64,000 nucleotides of DNA from Ignelater luminosus (taxonomy: Eukaryota > Arthropoda > Insecta > Coleoptera > Elateridae), in contig VTPC01091267.1 in NCBI GenBank assembly GCA_011009095.1, forward strand, positions 18,469 to 82,468, given 5' to 3'. The translations under genes were made by a program, and so were the position numbers. Of the stretch, positions 57,904 through 64,000 are shown in pieces (the first letter of the stretch is position 1; each line of letters starts with the position of its first letter). The notes beneath the pieces are model-generated. The model searched no databases. It saw only the letters and a list, made by a program, of their open reading frames with translations, and was not told the DNA's origin.

Positions 57904-60900
57904 AATTTTAAAATAACATTACAGATAATCAAAGACACAAATGTTGCTACCACAACTTACTGAAAATGGTTTTATTTTGATTGCTTTTACATATATTAAT
58001 ATGATTAAGCATAACCACATAAGGGACAAAGTGAAACCATGATGTACGAGAAATAAAAACTATAACACTGACAACTTCTACCATTTTTAAAATTAAGAAA
58101 TACAGATCTAGCAATTCAGGTTTTCCAACAATGTAGCTTATGCTTATACCTACTTCGGAAAACGAATTTTAAACTTTTTAGTGTGATGTCTTGGCTCGTT
58201 GAAAATCACACAAGATGCCCAAAAGTATAATTGTTTTGTAAAACCAGATCTTTATGAAATGTAACAACCAGAATGCATATCATTAAAAAACAAATAAAAA
58301 TCGAAACAAATAGCAACTTACTGAAAGAGATAAAGATATGCCACGAGAACGTGCTCCAGATAATTTGCTAGTTCTCCTGGGTTATTCAAATACTCATCTA
58401 AATTCATATTTTAAACCTACACAACATGCAGCAGAACTATGGTATGTTGCACATTTGCAATTATACAAATATTTATTTAAATATTTCATATTGTTATTCA
58501 CATTCAAGTGTTCCGTGATTTATTATATCAACGATACTGTTGTAACTATGACCCCAAGTTTCAACATAGGCGGAATTATGTTGATGTCTGCTGCCAGAAA
58601 AAACACCAGTTCATCAAAATCCTCAAGAGATATTGATTCTATTTGTGTTACTACAACTTCTCAAATATTTAGGATGTAGGTATTTGCAAAAACTCTTTTG
58701 AAATGATATTTTGTTGATCTAATACCATCTTTTCCAAGACTCCGAAGTTTTAACTATAAAGTCTTAATTTTATTCATTAGACGGGAATTCTAAAAGCTCT
58801 TTAAGTTGAGATTAGGTACACTTAAAAAATCTTGTGCGTTATTTGAATTAAAACTTTTGAGTTTGTCTGTTCTAGAGATGAAACGTTTAAAATAAACTAA
58901 AAAGACATCTAGTTAACTCATTTTTAAGTTCTAAGTGAACTTGAACCGCTTGAACAGCGTAATAGATAAATATAAAGAGATACAGCATTTTATGAATTTG
59001 ATATTTTGCATTTTGGTATCTTAGTACAGGTAATATCCCGAATAATACACACCGATGTCAATAAATTTGGAAAAGTAGCATTCGCTCGTCCTTCTGGCAA
59101 ATTATCCATTATAGAAATCTAACAATTGGATTTTAAAACATAATAAATTATATCTTTATTTTGTTCCAGATTCAGATCATAAATTCGTGGCGTTGATTAC
59201 TAATAATGTTTGAAGGCAGATATATAAACTTGTCAAATACAATTCATCTGAATTAAAACAAGAAGCTTTAAATACTCAGCCCGATGCTAAAATAATATCT
59301 TAGAAAGATTAAGTCAAAGACAAGGTTTTGTTGAAAGTAGATACTAATAAGCTATAAATAAGTTAGTACAATGTCCTCTCAAAAACTAATCTCCATTATC
59401 ATAAATATGTTCTTCAATAAATTATCAGAACAAGAAACGAAAACTGACAGCACAAGAACTACGAATTCACGACATTAAGTGTGACCATATTACGTGAAAT
59501 TCTACGAATCATTATTTGAGTTACTTTACAGATTTACGAATTTGATTCAAAGCGCAGATAACTTTGTAGGTGGTTATGGTTACTAAATAAATTTCTTGAA
59601 ACAAAATTTTCTAATCATTCCAAGTAGTACATTGGTAATCAAATAGAAATCCTGTTAAGCAATTCAACATAGCATTTAAACTAGTGGTTTAGAAATTTCT
59701 TGGTCTTGTCTTGTCCGTTTCAAAATAAGCCCAAGACAAGAATTTGCCTCAAAAAACAAAGCAAAGCAAGAAATATAGTAACAAGACATTTTGCTAATTT
59801 TAGTTAGCCTAATAGATAATACGTTAGTCATCTTAGGACTGTAATAAATATTCTTGTGAAGTATCAAAGAGCAGCGTTTCTCCACCTTAATGTCTACACG
59901 ATCCTTATCAATAAATTTCAATTTTGTGAAAACGTGGGAGATTTAATGAGTCCGGTTTAGATTGTCGTTAATGGTTTGTACTTGATTTTGTGTGGTTGAC
60001 TCCTCACGATGCATTAAGTTTTTATTAACATCGGCTGGTTGGTTGCTTTTGCAAGCAGCTTCTGTTCCACTTTGGAACAAAACGGACTAGCCTGTTATAG
60101 GTGTCAACAATCCATTCAATTCAGTTTATTGATTGCTGTTATGTTTAAACATAAATGACAGTATCGAGTTTTGAGATGCACTGAAACGCTTTGCCGGAGA
60201 AAACCGCTTAAGGCAGCCAACAAAGTTCAGTCGAATCAGATTATACGCGCAAAGAAAAAGCAGGTCCTAGTATATAGTGCAGCACTCAAATTCTAGTGAT
60301 AAAGACCACAAACTAATCTATAATGTTTTTGTTATTAAAGAGTCAATAAAATGTTTCATTATCTAAGAGAAATTTGAATACACATACATACATACAACAA
60401 CTTCTCTAACATCATTGTGTGCAAAACAGGCAGTTTGACAAGGACTTTGCAATTTTACTTACCTAACTCTATTGGGCAGATAAAAAACGATATTATCGAA
60501 ACATGTTTAATCTGATTTAAGCAAGATTACGCCACAAAAATCTTCGCAATATTTTAAACTAGTGACTATCTAATGCTATAGACTTTAAAGTCTAGAATTC
60601 AATCGTTTAGAATTAAAATTCTGAGCATCACTGAGCTGAAGTGAGTGCGGCTTTGTCAGCTTCAATAACTTTGAACGAATTTATTACAAGTCAAGCTAAA
60701 AGGCTAAACTAAAGATGTAATTTTCAGCATTTCTTTCAGTTTAGCATTTAGTCTTTATCATCACGACCTTATTCAAGATTATCTACTTGCAAACAAGACT
60801 GTTCAGAAACACGCCTAGACTCAGGAAAGAGTAAGATTTGCAAAACCATTATGGAATCTTGCTAAACCATACGTAATAATTTTGAAACTTCTATAAATTT

Positions 60901-63900
60901 TGTCATAATAATTGGAATGCTGAAAACTGTGTATCTACGTTTGATACTTCTTTATTCAGATACTCTGCATTTATTTATGTACGTGAGTACCGTGCATTTT
61001 TCTTCATGTAGCAAAGTCTATTCTAGCTATTGTTCATTTTATAATTTAACAGGAACGATCTAACTAAATATAAGTCCAAAATATGCTAGTCTTAGAAATA
61101 CAAGCTTATTCCCATAGGAACGAATTTGCCTGATCAGTCACAGAAACAGGCATTGCTGTAAACAAAGCAAAAGTCATTTTTACCACTAACGTTGTTCAAG
61201 TTTTTACAAAAAACTTTACAGAACGCCCTTAACATGAGAAACTTAGTAACAATTAAATTTCCCTCATTGTCAGTGTCGTCGTTGAAAATCTGTTATTTTT
61301 ACCAATTACGGATAGTCACCGCAACGCTTCATACCTTGATTTGCCATCGTTATTCAGCAAGTTTTGGCCTTAATGGACTTAACAACAAAAACTTCTTCTT
61401 TGTTGTGATGATTGTAACATCACCTCAAAACCTTTAAAAATTAAACGTTACATTTATTTTCCTAAAAACATTTACATCTTATCGAGCTCACCAAGTAGGT
61501 AGGAGATAATCCCAAATTCGTATCTCAGTAGCATTCATATCTTGATCTTCTTAATCATACGAGTATCTCCGCATTAAAAATTTGATTTTCCCAGTTATAA
61601 AAACACCGCACCGGTACAAAGTATCACACGAGGTGACGTTCCAAAATGGTAGTAAATGTGTTGACGTAACCTTTAGTCTCCAATAAAAGGTAGTCATGTC
61701 TCACTCGATTAATGTTTGTCGACATTGGCACTAAAAGATAAAAAAAGTAATACTTGCATGTTCCTAATTTCTCGTTGGTGGTCGTTTTACTAACGTGATG
61801 ACAAAAAATTGAAGATAAAGTTTCACTTATAAAACAAACAATACAGTTTTAGAAAACCTATGTAAATAAAGTTACAGCTGCGATATTGCCTACTGCAATA
61901 TTTAACGGCTATAAACTGAACAAACGCGGAATTCTACTTTAGAATAAACCCAGTAGGTATATTGCACGATTTGGTCGAAATGAGAGGCAAAAAATTCTAT
62001 TTCTGAGAAAGCTCATGAAATTACTCAGATAGAAGTTTAAGTAGTCTAGAAACTTTCCAGACATGATACAGAGAGAAAATATCACGACAAAGGCAGTGAA
62101 TAAAATGTTTTATAGCAATTTTGAAATTTGCTGATAAAATTAGTTTGAATATTAAAAATGTAAGTTCTATGTATAGTGTAGAATGGAAGTCTTGCGATGA
62201 TAGAATTAGAGTAAATTAAGTTCTATTTCAGTACTTACATTAATTTGTAAATTTTATTTTAGTTAAGTTTTAAATGAGAAACTTTTCTATTTGAAACCAA
62301 ATGAAACACACCTTGCTTCGTGTCGTGAAATTATAATTAAGTTTAGAGTACTCTAATTACCAGCGTGTAAGTTAAATACTAAATTATTAATGATTGACAC
62401 CATCATTCCTATCTTACACGTTGCACGAGTGAACGGCTTTTGATATGGAAACGTAAGCAGTGGTAATTAAATTAATGAACAGAATAGTTGACATGTGTTA
62501 GCATAACAAGCGTTTGTTAACTGTAGCTAACAAGTTTAATTATTATGTGCGTACAAGTAATTACGGTTTGCCTAACAAAATTCCACGATGTGTGTTCTAC
62601 ACAGGCAGCACAGCTCGATAACTATGTGCATTTATGCGGTTGTGGTTAAAAGCACTGATGCGTTATGCCATTAAATCTAACTATAAATGTCCTGGTACCA
62701 TTTACTATGCGGGCACACGTACTATATCTCATGTTTGGAGCGTGTGTTGTAGTTCGTTTCATAAGATTAGCTTTGTAACGGTGCAACTAAGCTCGTATTA
62801 TAGAACAATAAGATTGGTTCTAGTATAAACACCAAGTAAATACTATGACGTTGTCGACAGTTCATCTCACGTTGCGTTTCTAGAATAGAAAGCACCCAGC
62901 AGCATAAACCTTAAGGAAATTTCTAATTCTAATTCTAATTCCATGTCACATGTCACTATAATAACAGGGTTAGTTTAGTTTCCTTAAATCAAATACTGGA
63001 TATTATTCTAAATATATTCGTATTTTAGTAAGAAAACATTTGCAATGCTAATTCTACAGTCTGTAGTAACTTCCCAAAAACTTTTAACAAACAAAACTTT
63101 ACGTGTATTCATGACGAATTATAATAAACCTTACATTTTGTCAAACAAAACCAAAATAGTCATTTAATTCAAATCTTAATATACGAAACTACGTAGACAC
63201 TAGATAATTTCAAATTTAATGGCATACTCACTCATTATCAGTGCACATGTTATACTTCCCGAAAGGAATATAATTTTAAGGAACTGTAAGTTTGCCAGGA
63301 TTAGCACTCTATCCGCTTTCGTAGGAGATTACATCTATCACCCGTTTCAAATCTAATCTCAACGTTTAGTACAAGTCACGTACAATCTAGTATATTCCGA
63401 ACAAATTGCTAGATATGTCGTTTTAGTATCCATGATTTTGAAAATCCTAGTAGCAAAACAGTATTCACCTGCAACATTTTTGAAGTTTAGGATTTGAGTT
63501 TTAGAGAAAATAATTGTTATAACGCCACATTATTTTAAACAAAGTACAGTTTGAATGAAGATTTTATAACAGAGTTGCACTGAACTGTAATAACACTACC
63601 TAATAAAGATTGATCAACAAGTTTTCAAAGCTGTCACCAAGAAAGCGCCTGGTGGATAGGCAACACATATTACCCAACAATACAATAGGGTTCACACTTA
63701 ACAGTCAAATGTTGATTTTTTTTGTTGTTTCACCATTTTTCTTATGTTCACTAAAACATTTATTATGATATTTGACATTTGACTACATAAAAACACATTC
63801 TTAAATCTTGACGTTTGTGAGGTTATTAAATACCTGATAAATAGTTTAATTGGTTAATTCAAAATTATGTTTGACAAGCATTTCTTAATTTATTACAGTT

Positions 63901-64000
63901 AAAGATTATAGAGAATAAAACTAAGTGACTAAATTATTTCTGATGTTAACGAAACTGTCACGTGATGAGTAATAGATTTTTCATCCGAAAACAGAAAAAA
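57904..64000. other. No gene seen to the end of the window
   Basis: AT-rich sequence with short chance frames. The 113-codon frame at 58338-58679 and the 81-codon frame at 61192-61437 have no recognisable domain. About 59990-60260 is less AT-rich and might be regulatory. A small TCTAAT repeat ((TCTAAT)3) lies at about 62921-62940. Confidence 0.4.

Noticed and set aside
58338..58679. 113-codon plus-strand frame
   Set aside because: There is no recognisable domain, no splice or start support beyond an ATG, and a hydrophobic AT-rich middle. It is probably a chance frame.

Overview
This is a gene-poor, AT-rich stretch of an arthropod nuclear genome, most likely an insect. The evidence is eukaryotic splice sites, one exon of an ionotropic (kainate-type) glutamate receptor, several mariner lineages and non-LTR retrotransposons typical of insects, and large intervals with no coding signal. 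There are no bacterial operons or Shine-Dalgarno genes. The only recognisable host-gene sequence is the receptor exon at 13328-13483 (minus strand), so much of the window may be intron or intergenic DNA around that gene.

Layout. 1029-3398: a decayed DNA transposon with terminal inverted repeats (TIRs), subterminal motif repeats and a transposase-like pseudogene. 7621-10240: a repeat (family A) split by two later insertions, a 1.57-kb TIR element with a decayed transposase-like gene and a 573-bp MITE at a TA. A second copy of family A at 44978-45456 lacks both and serves as an empty-site reference. 10450-12785: a 5'-truncated non-LTR retrotransposon ending in a (TTA)n tail. 13328-13483: the receptor exon. 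20026-21845: a TTAA-flanked piggyBac-like MITE carrying a dead mariner. 25248-27255: the remains of a Bro-N domain gene, a family of large invertebrate DNA viruses, split by a second copy of the same mariner.

31000-33790: repeat family B, interrupted by a complete 2.1-kb IS630/Tc1-like transposon with 25-bp TIRs; an uninterrupted inverted copy lies at 48960-49640. 34515-35215: a long inverted-repeat element. 36490-38942: a badly decayed mariner with a young, intact mariner (360-codon transposase) beside or inside its 5' end. 42530-43406: an internally deleted mariner. 44626-44900: two tRNA-Arg-like pseudogenes in opposite orientation. 45870-46240: another mariner relic. 50775-51000 and 52975-55680: decayed non-LTR retrotransposons. 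57077-57807: an LTR with an adjacent primer-binding-like site.

The sequences do not form a pathway; the window is a record of layered insertions. Its most informative parts are the Bro-N pseudogene, two pairs of filled and empty paralogous repeats that fix element boundaries and target-site duplications, and one mariner with an undamaged transposase frame among five inactivated relatives. All family assignments come from reading translated motifs; no database search was possible.
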